From: Channallabes apus
Taxonomy: Eukaryota; Chordata; Actinopteri; Siluriformes; Clariidae
DNA length: 64,000 nt
Assembly (NCBI GenBank): GCA_030522415.1
Contig: CM060121.1
Coordinates: 26,693,412-26,757,411 of the forward strand
Reading direction: 5' to 3'
The notes under the pieces are model-generated. The model ran no database searches and was not told the origin of the DNA. It was given only the letters and a program-made list of their open reading frames with translations. This document shows positions 1 to 11,274 of this stretch, piece by piece (position 1 is the first letter of the stretch; every line of letters starts with the position of its first letter). Both the position numbers and the translations under genes were made by a program.

Positions 1-520
1 CTTTGGGACTCCAGGGTGGGAACCATCATCCACAAATGGAGAAAATATGGAGCAGTGGTGAACCTTCCCAAAATTACTCCAAGAGCGCAACAATGCCTCA
101 TCCAGGAGCTCATGAAAGAACCCAAAACAACATCTAAAGACCTGCGGGCCTCACATGCCTCAGTTATGCTCCGTGTTCATGATTCAACAATATGAAAGAG
201 ACTGGGGGAAAAAATTTCCTCCATGAAAGAGTTCCCAGGCGAAAAGCAACTGGTGAACAAAAAAACCCACAAATCTCATATTTATCCAAAAAAAAAAAAC
301 ATCTTGATTATAACCCAAGACATTTAGACAAATATTCTGTAGACTGATGGAAGATGTCCTGTTACATCTGGCGTCAAATTAGCACAATGTTCGACAAAAA
401 GAACATCATAGCAACGGACAAACCCGGTGGTGGTAGTGTGATGGCCTTGGACCTGGACGACATGATAGAACCCTGAACACTGCCAGAAAATTTCACCAGA
501 AAACCCAGAGGACGAATATC
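1..520 (+). mobile_element. Decayed Tc1-like transposase fragment
   Basis: Frame-broken translation shows Tc1 transposase landmarks: a TTVRTIIHKW-like helix-turn-helix, KITPRAQ, KEPKTTSKDLRAS, VHDSTI, then KKNII and GGGSVM near 400-445. The central part is deleted and stops interrupt the frame. The element starts before the window. It is related to the better preserved copy at 33545-35160. Confidence 0.8.
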
Positions 521-528
521 AAAGCAGC

Positions 529-1537
529 CTGAAGTTGATTCTTTTCCAATAACTGCACTTAATTAAGCATTTCCTTCCTCTCACAGCACAGCGATTTTTC
601 GATGCTGATAAAATGTTAGTCACCTCCTCACCAGCCTCTCTCTTCTCCTCGGCTCTGTTACTATAGAAACGATAACGTATTAGAACACATGCAGTAATAT
701 AAACCTGTGATTTTTCTGTAGCAGGAACTGCAGTCAGAGCTGCTTATATAGAAAATAAATCAACACCTTCTGACCGATTCTCATTCTCAGTCCTGGGTGT
801 CCAAACTCTGTGGTTGTTTACTGTGGCTGTCTCCGTCTGGGAGTCTATAATGAGATAACCTGTTACTTGAAAATAGAAAAAAATTATAATCACCTTCCTT
901 CCAAGAAACATCAAGGCTGAGAAAATCATTCAAACCCCAGGCCATGTTCATTACATCCAGACTTTTCTCTTGAACCTTGTTTTTTAAGTAGAAGACATTG
1001 CGCTCTACTTTAAAAATACACTCTCGGAAAAACTAAATCATAACACGCCAGCATCGGTGATGTTACATCATAAATAATTACATTAGATTTGGATTTAAAA
1101 ACATATACATATAAGTCAGGATGTTGGATTTATAAGCGGTGTATGTGGGTTTTGGAAATGAATACGGTATCAGGAGCTTGTAGCTTAGTTTTTATTTCTC
1201 ATTGAGCTGTTTTTGTCCCACAGACATGTATGTTGTTTATTAGATAACAAGAGTGTGACTCAGTAAAACAGAGCACAGAGGTGCAATAGATTTAATGAGG
1301 GGAAAACACGTGAGCTTGAATGACTAATAAAACGAGTGGGTGTCTGTGTGCAGGCGGTAGTGCGAGTGGAGAACTTACACATGGGCACCCGTCCAGCTGT
1401 AAACACGGCTCATCTCAGAGAAGTCAGGGGAGGCGGGTGGGGCAGGGCAGGGCAGGGCGGGGCGCGGTCAGGATAGTGAGAAGGATATTATTAGAAGATG
1501 GATAATTTTAGTACTTATAGTTGGTTTTTATATGTTC
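529..1537. other. Intron 1 sequence without recognised genes
   Basis: No exon or clear transposon is recognised here. 1420-1475 is G-rich with GGGCAGGGCAGG and a GC-box-like run, the only composition outlier; no promoter is claimed. Confidence 0.4.
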
Positions 1538-1852
1538 TATCTATCTATCTATCTATCTATCTATACAGTGCTGTGAAAAAGTATTTGCCCCATAGGGGTC
1601 AATCCTTAAACTGGCTGTTCATGCTCAAAAACCCGCCAATGTGGATGAGTTCAATCAATTCTGCAAAGAAGAGTGGACCAAAATTCCACTCCAGTGTTGC
1701 GAAAGACTTTTAATTGCAGTTGTTGCTGCCAACAAGCAACCAGTTACAGTATTAGGTTTGGAGGCAATTATGTTTTCACATAGGGCCAGGTAGGTTTGGC
1801 CAGCTTTTTCCATAATAAAAGAAATTTTGTATTTACTCTGGTTATCTACAAG

Positions 1853-1891
<39 letters not shown>

Positions 1892-1904
1892 ATATCTATC
1901 TGTA

Positions 1905-1943
<39 letters not shown>

Positions 1944-1965
1944 ATATCTATCTATCCTACAGTAG
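1538..1965. repeat. (CTAT)n microsatellite with a Tc1-like fragment inserted
   Basis: CTAT arrays lie at 1538-1563 and 1852-1965. Between them, 1565-1850 begins with cagtgctgtgaaaaagtatt, a Tc1-type terminal repeat, and encodes remnants of a transposase C-terminus (FNQFCKEEW, RLLIAVVAANK in broken frame). No matching right terminus is seen, so the element is truncated. Confidence 0.75.
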
Positions 1966-2242
1966 ATATATCTAGATAGCTAGATCAGGTGTGATGTGAT
2001 GTGTGAATCGTACACCCAATTATTCATTAGATTAACTTGCACGAGAGATAAAAAGTTCAGAAATGTGGGAAGGCCAGCTTATTAATAACACTGCTATCAG
2101 GATTTAAACACTGATTCACCAATATTTACAGATTACTTATAGATTATATAACCTCTCTCTCAGGTGTTTCAGGACAATGAACAACAGGAAGTGATGAGAC
2201 AAAGTGAGATTCATGAACATAATCTTGTTTCACAAAATATTT

Positions 2243-2545
2243 GGCAGGTGACACAATGGCTTAGTGGTTACCGCTGTCGCTTTGCACCTCCGGGGTCTGG
2301 GCTCGATTCCCAGGAGGGCTTGATGTCCACCACTGTGTATCGAACCCTCACCGTGCATGTTGCATGTTCTCACCGTGCTTGGTGGGTTTCCTCCGGGTTC
2401 TCTGGTTTCCAAAGACATGCAGGTTAATAGCTGCTCCCGTGTGTGCATGTGTGTGCCCTGAGATGGATGGTTCAGCGTGTACACCGCCTCTTACCCTAAG
2501 TCTCCAAAGCAACCCTGTATATTGCGGTATAGACAATGAGAGAGT
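2243..2545 (+). mobile_element. tRNA-derived SINE (family A), diverged copy
   Basis: The 5' part resembles a tRNA promoter (A box around gcttagtggtta, B box gctcgattccc). It is followed by the family's tail blocks (cttggtgggtttcctccggg, agacatgcaggtta, ccctaagtctcc). Divergence suggests an old insertion. Confidence 0.8.
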
Positions 2546-2587
2546 AAGAAATATTTGGTATTGCTGGAACAATGTGTGTTTGTGTGT

Positions 2588-3565
2588 TTGAGTGTGTGTG
2601 TGTGTGTGCGGTATCCTTGCTTTAAAGCAGCATAAATCTGTCGTGTTGTTTTGTTTTTCCTAACTTTGCTAGACAGCATGTGTTGGAACGACAGCACGCT
2701 AACGGTTAATGATATGCCGAGTGTCACCTCACCACCTGTCTCACTGATTATCGCTACTTCTTCAGATATTAAGACGTTTCTTGTGTCCAGTTGCTATGGT
2801 AATATGAAGAAGGAAACATATGGCAGTGTTCTTGTTTCTATCGAAGAGGTTACCAGGATACAGCGATACGGCTACGGTCCGAAATAGAAAGCAGCGGAAC
2901 AGGATTTATATCAACCCACGTTTCTTTTCTTTCTTTTTTTTCTCCCCTCTCTCTCTCTCTCTCTCTCAGTATCACTCTTTAAGAACAACAATTGAAAACT
3001 TTTTTTTTTTTTTTTTGCATGGTTGTTTGTTACAGAAAATGATCTGTTTTGGAAACGGTGTATGGATGGTAGAAGCAGAGGTACGAAGCGAGCTGTTTTT
3101 AATGGAACCTGTATACGTGGGAACTTTGATCCTGTTTACTCGATCGTAGACAACAAAGCTCTTCACACTAATGCATCTACTTTTCCTCATGGCAGCGGGT
3201 TGAGAAGAGGACAGGCTTTATTCGGCATGTAAGAGAAGAAACGCGTGTGTGTGTGTGTGTGAGTCCCGAGCGCCTGCACCACCATGTCTTAGGAACACCA
3301 GGAGAAGTTATTGTGCACAGATACAATAAAAGCACCTGCCTGTCATCTACTCACGCCTACTCAGACCTGAGCGCACCGAACAATGGAGCAGAGATGAATG
3401 CAGGGATGATGAGGATGATGATGGCCCGATGCTATACTTCTCCCGGCGCCTGTCCCGCAGGATGAATAACATTCACCAGCATAATATGTTACACAACCAG
3501 GCACAGGGCACAAACAAATTGTGTAATCTCACAAAAATGAAGAAACTTTTCTAATCTGAGCTTGT
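2588..3565. other. Intron 1 sequence with simple repeats
   Basis: It contains TG runs (2588-2608, 3246-3262), a TC run (2948-2968) and T homopolymers. Small open frames here have no recognisable similarity and sit in simple repeats. Confidence 0.4.
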
Positions 3566-3589
3566 GAGATACCACTTTTGTAAGATCAC

Positions 3590-3812
3590 AGGGGCTTGGA
3601 GACTATCCCAGAAATTCCAGAGAACAAGACAGGGGGCGCTAAGTATGGGGTGCCAACCCATCACCTGGCACTAGCACACACATCGGAACACTTTTGGAAA
3701 CACCATGCATGTCTTTGAACTGGGGGAAGAAAATGGAGTACCTGGATGACATGCAACCATGCAGACTTGAACCCACAACCCTGTAGGTGTGAGCCAAACC
3801 ACCATCCGGTCA
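3590..3812 (-). mobile_element. SINE family A, degraded reverse copy
   Basis: Reverse-complement blocks of the family are visible: ggagactatcccag, gccaacccatc, catgtctttgaactggggga, cttgaacccacaaccctg. Only moderate similarity remains. Confidence 0.6.
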
Positions 3813-4043
3813 ATAACCTGACCTTGACCCTGCCCCAATCCCTACACTTATAGTAAGCCTTGGAAATTGTTACTTCTCTCATACACTATCATTTTCTAGA
3901 GACTCTGGTACTTTTACTCCTTGGTGTTACCAAGACCTGCCTGCTTTCAGACAATACGGTCATGTGACCGCATAATATGTCAAATGGCTACCCGTAAATC
4001 GCTTCCTGTAGTCTATAGACAAGCAAATGGGGATGTGATGTTC

Positions 4044-4243
4044 CTTTATTCATTCATCTTCCATAAGGCTTTATTCTGTGTATGGGGAGCCTGGAGCCTA
4101 TCCCAGGAGACTTTGGGCATGAGGCGGGGTACCGTACACCCTGGACAGGTTACCAATCCATCGCAGGGCACACACACACACACAATTTGGGAACGCCAGT
4201 TACACTAATCTGGGAGGAAACCAGAATACCCAGAGGGAACCCA
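4044..4243 (-). mobile_element. SINE family A, 3' part, reverse copy
   Basis: It carries ttattcattcatcttcca, ggagcctatcccaggagact, a cacacac run and gggaacgccagtta, all from the family tail in reverse orientation. It lacks the tRNA-like head. An (atgttaat)3 mini-repeat follows at 4245-4265. Confidence 0.75.
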
Positions 4244-4924
4244 TGTTAATATGTTAATATGTTAATCATTTTAATTTTAATGAAAGATTGACACAGACCA
4301 TGCATAGTTCTCAAAACATGTTACATGAGCGGCAGGCGCTAATGAATATTAATGAGTATGCAAATGTGACATGGTGTGAAAACAAACAAGATGTTGGAAA
4401 CCCAAACTTTTTCTTGGCAGATTTCGTTAAAAAGTTTGCCTTCATTTAAAAAAAAAATGTTTTCCCAAGTTAGCTCTGTGTCTGCCATGATATATGTTTC
4501 TAAGAATATTATAATGAGGTCTCAGATCATGTGATTTTAGTGCCAGGAAAGGGAGCTTGGGTCTAATTAGCATACTAAAAGTACAGGCTGCACAAAACAA
4601 TTTTCCAAATTTTTTTTTTTTTTTTATGGATAGTTGTGCAAGGCCAAAACAATAATCACTCATCATTTTTATGAATATTATTCTTATTCATTGTGCACTT
4701 GTATAGTCTGAATCGATATGTATAAACAAACATTTTTCATCAGTTAATTGCTGCATCAAAAGTCGCGAAACATACGTGAAACACGTTAGCTGTAGTCGTT
4801 ATGTAAATGCAGCTATGACCATTTGTTTGATCATTAGACTGTTTTCTCTCACGTGTAATTACTCAGTCTGACTCACGCTGACTCACTCAGAGGGCGGGGG
4901 GCACGACGTGGTTGGGGTGTTGGG

Positions 4925-5122
4925 CTGGAGCCTATCCCAGGAGACTTAGGGCACATGAGGCTGACCATGGTGCCAATCCATTAGTCTAATCTGCTTGGTC
5001 TTTGGACTGTGGGAGGAAACCGGAGTACCCGGAGGAAACCCACCAAGCTCTGGGAGAACTCTATGTTTACAGACCCCAAGGTGGGAATCGAACCCAGAAC
5101 CTGGAGGTGCAAGCGATTGGTA
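4925..5122 (-). mobile_element. SINE family A, reverse copy with internal deletion
   Basis: The reading ggagcctatcccaggagact, then ctttggactgtgggaggaaa, cggaggaaacccaccaagc and gggaatcgaacccagaacct, shows the reverse complement including the B box. The middle section is shortened. Confidence 0.8.
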
Positions 5123-6139
5123 TCAGAGTATATTTTGAAACATTAAATATAAGTCTCCTCACAGAAAACCTCACTGCCAATATCAGTAATTATACACTTT
5201 GTGGTATGTGGAATATCTGTGTCCGATACAAATCCTAGTGCTATTTGTTACTATAGAAACAATAACATTACAGTGAGTGTATTAATAGAAACGTGTTAAT
5301 TGCCGTCTACAAAGCTGTTTACAGCATAAGCATAGATCTACCAAAGGAATCATTTGGCAAATGTTCCATTATTCAAGACTTAATTAAAACACATGTATTA
5401 GTCTCTTTATATTCACTGTTATTCTACAAGTGAGAATGTAAAGCAGTCAAGGCTGAAACGTTGCTTAGCATAAAAGTTCATGATCGACTGAGGTCACTTA
5501 AAAAAAAAAAATCCAATTCTATTACTATTGCATGTGTTTGATTATGTGTGAATTTATTAGAATTTTTTTTTGCATTGCACGAAACGCAATCTGTTACAGT
5601 GGAGTGTGTACAGGAATCGAGTGCTAGGCTGTGAAAAAGGGGGGTCACACACGCATACACTGATATTAATACACGGAGAGACGTCCAAAAACAATGGAAT
5701 GGATTCGATATAATTGGGAGGAAGAGCCAGAGGCTGGTGAGACATGTAGGTACATACAGTACATTATACACACACATACAGTATACAGTACACACACTTA
5801 CACATTCTGACATCCTCCCATCAGAACAGCTCTTACATAATAGGATAGCTTAAGCAGCAAAGCTCAGGATAAGTTGAGAGTGAAGTTGCCATGGCCGCAG
5901 AATGTCTTCTGTCTAGTGAAATAAGCAGCTTAAACCTGCAGCGAACAGGATTAGGACAAGTTAGAGGATAAATCATCAGAGTCATTTCCCATGAACACGC
6001 GTGTGTTCAAGTGTCTTGGTTATTTAAGATACTTCGAAATAGTTATATGTATGTATATGTATGTATATTTGTGTTTGTATATAAGTATATATACAGTATG
6101 TGTATTATGCGTAATATAAATTGACTGAAATTGTTAAGT

Positions 6140-6290
6140 TGTCAAAAGGGGTACCGGGCTCCACCAGGTTGCCAGTGTTGGGCCCTTGAGCAAGGCCCTT
6201 AACCCCATCTGCTCCAGGGGCGCTGTATCATGGCTGACCCTGCACTCTGACCCCAGTTACGTTGGGATATGTGAAGAAAAAGAACAACTT
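6140..6290 (+). mobile_element. Second SINE-like family (B), fragment
   Basis: It contains ggttgccagtgttgggccct and tgagcaaggcccttaaccc, then gcgctgtatcatggctgacc. The same blocks occur at 25775, 28105 (reverse) and 60905 (reverse), which defines a dispersed family. Its tRNA-like origin is likely but not proven. Confidence 0.6.
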
Positions 6291-6560
6291 TTACACATAC
6301 CCAGAAGAAAGCACCCTCATTCTTTGAAAGCTAGATAGGCTGCAAAATTAATCATTATTAATCTATTAATACATGTATTAATTCAATCAAGTAAATTGAC
6401 AGCCTGGGAATGTAAAAAAAAAAAGGGAAGCTAAAGGGAAGAAGTGGAGACATAAAGAGATTTACAGGCCTATCCATCCCCTCCATGGTTTATTCTTCTC
6501 CCTTTTTAGATGTAAGGTGTACGAGTAAAATTTATTATTATTATTATTATAAATAAATTC

Positions 6561-6948
6561 CGGCGGCGTGGTGGTGTAGTGGTTAGCACTGTCCCCTTGC
6601 ACCTCCAGGGTCTGGGTTCGATTCCCCGGCCAGGCTCGATTCCCGTCTCTGTGTGCATGGAGTTTGCATGTTCTCCCCGTGCTTGGTGGGTTTCCTCCGG
6701 GTACTCCGGTTTCCTCCCACAGTCCAAAGATACGCAGGTTAGGCTAATTGGCGTTCCTAAAAAATTGCCCGTAGTGTGTGATTGGGTGTGTGAGTGTGTG
6801 TATGTGTGTGTGCCCTGTGATGGATTGGCACCCTGTCCAGGGTGTACCCCGCCTAGTGCCCGAAGTCTCCTGGGATAGGCTCCAGGTCCCCCGCGACCCT
6901 GAACACAGGATTAAGCGGTATAGAAAATGAATGAATGAATGAATGAAT
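6561..6948 (+). mobile_element. SINE family A, near full length
   Basis: It starts cggcggcgtggtggtgtagt, with A box tggtgtagtgg and B box ggttcgattcc, and runs through the tail to a (gaat)n end. It is closely similar to the copy at 45309, so both are probably young. Confidence 0.9.
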
Positions 6949-7317
6949 AAAAAAAATTCCAAAATTCAATTAAAATTTATTTATTTGCGTAATGGATTTA
7001 CGTATGTTTATTTGATTATAAACTTATAGGTCACAGATCCTTGCCAGAAAAGGATATCAAAACTAATAAACATAAAAAACAATGAAAAGCTTAAAGCTTC
7101 AGATCATGATAATATGTTTTTAAGAATGTATGAGATAATTGAAGGAATTATAGAAAGGAAAATAAGATTAAGAATCTACAGTACAGTATATCTTGTGTTC
7201 ACTGATTCACTGAAATCAGGGTGTGGAAGTAGAAGTTCATGAGCTTTATCCCCTCTCTCATCAAAAACACACACTCCTATTTTTGTAGCATATACACTTA
7301 TACAGTTGTATGTGCAT

Positions 7318-7845
7318 TACCAGTCAAAAGTTTGCACACCTTCTAATTCAGTGATCTTTTCCGATTTATTCATTTCTTTCTTTCTTTCTTTTTTTTACAA
7401 TGCAGAAGGCGTCCAAAATATGCAATAATCTCCAATGAACAATTGATATTGAGATGCGTCTGCTGCTTACTGTATCCTTCTCTAATCTGAGATGCTGTGT
7501 AGTAATTGGTGATTTCTGAGGCTGGTGACTCATGAACTTCTCCTCTGCACCAGAGGTCAGTTTTGGTCTTGTTTTCCTGGGAAGGTCTTCATGAGAGACA
7601 GTTTAATCATCATGGTACTTGATGGGTTTATCACTATGGGTTTAATACTATTCTTGCAAGAATGTTCCAGAACAGCTGACGTTCATGTCTTAAAATAACA
7701 ACTGGCTTTTGTTTTTGTTGTTACTTAATTACCTAACTCCATACATGTTATTTTACAGTTTGAACAAATCCAGTATTGTTCTAGGACATACAGAAGAAAA
7801 GAAATCAAAATTTGTGTCCAAACTATTCTATATTGTATAACTGCT
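7318..7845 (+). mobile_element. Tc1-type MITE, family X, copy 1
   Basis: The left end is cagtcaaaagtttgcacacc, and the internal blocks ggaaggtcttcatgagagac and cttaaaataacaactggctt are shared with 36888-37341. It ends near a (TA)n run at 7848. It has no coding capacity. Confidence 0.7.
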
Positions 7846-8546
7846 TATATATATATATATATATATACGGTATATAATAAGACCTTGCTGCACCTAGTTT
7901 GAAATCTAAACCTACCCTTAAGCAAACAAATCCTCATATTTACTTTAATTCTGTCGAAGAAAGTGTAATGTTTTCTTTCGAACACCGTTAGAACAAATTT
8001 TGACGTCTCTGTAGTCATTTATTTTTTCTGTACAGAACGATACCTGGCAAGATGAGGATGTGGTGTTATTATTCATGAAGTTGATTTCACCTTATTTTAG
8101 ACTGTAATGCGTGGGCAGCCTGTGTGAGTTAGAGCACGTCTCTCAAGAGTAACGTGATTCATCCATGACCTCATGTGTAGAACATAAAGAAGAAATAGAA
8201 GTTAAGCTGTTGTATTTTGTCACATTTATCTCGACTGAACTAAAAACAAATGAGACAGATTTGTCACAACTGGCAGTCTCTCTCTCTCGCTCTCTCTCGC
8301 TCTCTCTCTCTGTGTGGATGAGAAATGTGCTGCATGTTCTCTGTTAGATTTACTTTCATATATTTTTAGCTCTTCCTGCTACAATCTACATGAAATGTTT
8401 ATCCCTGTATCTCACTGTAAATACTGCACTTTACATACTGTACATAAAAAATAATGGAGCCGTAAAGAATCACCGGAGAACCACTTTTGGTTCCTCTAAA
8501 TATCAATCCATGATGTTTTTCCCCTGACTTTTGAAAACATTACACA

Positions 8547-9388
8547 TACACTGATCAGCCATAACATTATGACCACCTGCCTAATATTGAATAGGGTCCC
8601 ACTTTGTCATCAAAACAGTGATGCACTGTGTGTTCTGAAAGCTTTCTATTAGAACCAGCATTAACCTTTTCCTCAATTTGATCTACTTTAGTTCTTCTGT
8701 TGAATCAGACTACACGGGCCAGCCTTCGCTCCCCATGTGCATCAGTGAGCCTTGGCCACCCATGACCCTGTTGCCAGTTCACCTGGTTTTCCTTCCTTGA
8801 ATTACTTTTGGTATCTCCTGACTGTTACACTCTGGAAACATGCCATAAGAGCTGCAGTTTTGGATTTGCTCTGACCCAGTTGTCTAGCCATCACAATTTA
8901 GCCCTTCTCACAGTAGCTACATTGTCCATAACCTGTTACAATACTAGAAGTGGATGGGATATATTAGGCAGCAAGTGAACCCTTTCACCTGAAGTTGATG
9001 TATTGGAAGCATAAAAAGAGGGCAAGAATAACGATTTGAGTGACATGGGCTAGATTGTGATGGCTGGAGGACAACTACGAAACTGTAGTTCTTGTTAGAT
9101 GTTGTTGGATTGCAGTGATGAGAATCAACCAAAAGTGATCCAAAAAAGAAAAACCGGTGAACTGGCAACAGGGTCATTGGCAGGCAAGGCTCATGGGGAG
9201 TGAAGGCTGGGCTGTGTAGTCTGATCCAGTAGAATCGCTAGTGTAGATCAAATTGATGAAAAGGTTAATGCTGGTTGTGATGGAAAGGTGTCAGAACACA
9301 CTGTGCATCACTGTTATGGTGGCAAAAAGGGATGACCTACGTAGCATTAGGCAAGTGGTCATGATGTTATTTATGTCTGATCGGTGTA
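8547..9388. mobile_element. Foldback Tc1-like element
   Basis: The ends ctgatcagccataacattat and its inverted counterpart tgatcggtgtata lie outermost. About 240 bases at each end are inverted copies of each other (8549-8790 against 9150-9388). The right arm still reads as the start of a Tc1 transposase in broken frame (around GHWQARL at 9167-9190), so the structure is two 5' halves head to head. Confidence 0.75.
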
Positions 9389-9899
9389 TATCCTTTGGCA
9401 TTTAGCAAAAATAAAAAGAGTTAAAATCCAGCAATCTCTGGCATCACACTAAGGAACGATTTCTGCCACCTTCGTTTGTAAACAGCACACGGTGCAAATA
9501 AGGGCATTATGGATTTGAGTTAATTGTATGTCAGAGAAACTTTTAATTATAAATTGTGTGAGAGTGAGCATGGAAATGACAGATTACCACAGTATGTGTA
9601 CGACTAATTTCTTTTTTTATGCATTATGTGATATGAGTCAATCAGTGTCTGCTACTGTTAATGTTTAAAGTATAATCTCGTATTTCTGAAGCACCATAAG
9701 TTAGTTCCGTCTGAGTAATCTGATCTGATAGGAGTTATTCCATGAGTGCTGATATGGAGCACAACAGCACTGGGATGTCTACCTATATGTATCATTCCGT
9801 GTCTCAGGTGTTCTAACAATCGTTAGTGACAATCATAAATTAACTATCGGTACCCAGCATGGGTGAAAGCAAGTCTGTACGATCCATGCTACTAGAAAT

Positions 9900-10396
9900 T
9901 AGTGATGGGTCGTTCATGAATGATTCGTTCTTTTTGAACAAATCTTTAACGTGACTCAGATGAACGAGTGAGTGTGATTCACTCATTTTCTACATGCGCA
10001 AATCATCGCAAAACCTCCGTAGGTTATGTACAGGAAACAGAATTGAGCGATTCTTTCTCAATGACTCTTCTACCCGGAGTTGTTCATTCTTTTGTCACGT
10101 GACTCCCTATGCGGTGCAATAGATTCAAAAGAACGAACGACTCAGACTAGAAGATACGAGAGGTGAGCTGCTCACTCTGTTTATTACAATATGTCCTTAG
10201 CTGTACTGTAATATTTTCATTACTGGAACTATAGCCAAAATGTATGTATGTAGATGTATCGGGAGTCTTTTTTATTGAAAATGCAACCTTGTATTTTATT
10301 TCTGATCAAAAGAACGAAATGAAAAAGATTCGTTCATTTTGATGAATGAGATTCAAAGAACCAAGTCACTAAAATGATTCAAACTTCCTATCACTA
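9900..10396. mobile_element. hAT-type MITE with perfect 8-bp target duplication
   Basis: The ends are tagtgatggg and cctatcacta, inverted copies with one mismatch. They are flanked on both sides by ctagaaat (9892-9899 and 10397-10404). An 8-bp duplication is diagnostic for hAT. The interior is rich in attcgttc and gaacgaa motifs in both orientations and has no open frame. Confidence 0.9.
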
Positions 10397-11040
10397 CTAG
10401 AAATACTGTAGGAGAGAGCAGCTGCCTGCTAAAACCCACATTCAAACCCAGTCATGGAAGCACATTCAGCAAGAAAACACATTTGAAAATGTTATCTCAG
10501 CTTAAACAACACTTTGTCACTCTAGTAACCGCTTCTAAGTCTTTCCAAATGGCTTCGTGTTGTTCTGCTCATGGCTAAAACAAGCTACAAAGCGCTTAAT
10601 ACAAGGCTGAATCCTAAATCCCTTTCTAACCCCTGATCAAGGGCACTACTTGGTGTATGGAACATGGGATTGTACACCCTACATAGTGCACTAGCTTTCC
10701 ATTTAACTTTATTTGTGACTCAACCCTGGATCCAGGAAGTTAGCTGATATTTTGAAGCATTTTATACATTTAGGAATGTTATGAATGCTGTAACAGAAAT
10801 CTGAAAATTCTACAGATCAAGTGCACTACTTGAGATATATTCCTACTGGTACACAAGTCACTACTCAAATGATAACGTCTTTTCATGGGCTTGAGAAATG
10901 TTCTACCCCTGTTGTCAGGGATGCATTGAGGTGTAGTAGTTGTTGTTGTTTTTCGGATCACAAAGACTGTCCACCAGTGATCGTATAACTTGGTGTCTGA
11001 TGTGATTTTTTTTCCCCCTTCATGTTTTTTTGCTATTTAG

Positions 11041-11274
11041 ACAGCAACTTCCTGCTGGGAAACGCGCAGGGCTGTCGTGGGTATCCCATCGTGTACTGTT
11101 CCGATGGCTTCTGTGAACTGACCGGCTTCGCACGCACCGAGGTCATGAAGAAGACGTGCACGTGTCGCTTTCTCCATGGAGAAGAAACGAGCGAGAGAGT
11201 GACTCAGCAAGTGCAGAAAACTCTAGAAGGCCAGAGAGAATACCAGGCTGAAGTGCGCTACTACAGGAAGAATG
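11041..11274 (+). CDS. kcnh4: kcnh4 exon 2: PAS domain, main part
   Basis: The exon follows a pyrimidine-rich tract ending in tttag. Its first two bases complete a His codon, and the donor is gtacag. It encodes [10 protein letters not shown] and [12 protein letters not shown], hallmarks of the KCNH eag/PAS domain, which packs against the CNBHD and tunes gating. An earlier exon must supply the N-terminal PAS-cap. Residue choice ([11 protein letters not shown]) fits KCNH4 and KCNH8 better than KCNH3. Confidence 0.95.

Noticed and set aside
1320..1505. Possible promoter or alternative first exon of kcnh4
   Set aside because: G-rich with a GC-box-like run, but no PAS-cap codons (NTFLDTIATRFDGT) and no convincing donor.
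1538..1965. CRISPR-like array of regular repeats
   Set aside because: It is a simple (CTAT)n microsatellite in a vertebrate genome, without spacers.
6561..6640. tRNA gene
   Set aside because: A and B boxes are present, but the sequence continues as a SINE with many copies, and no cloverleaf with a matching acceptor stem is seen.
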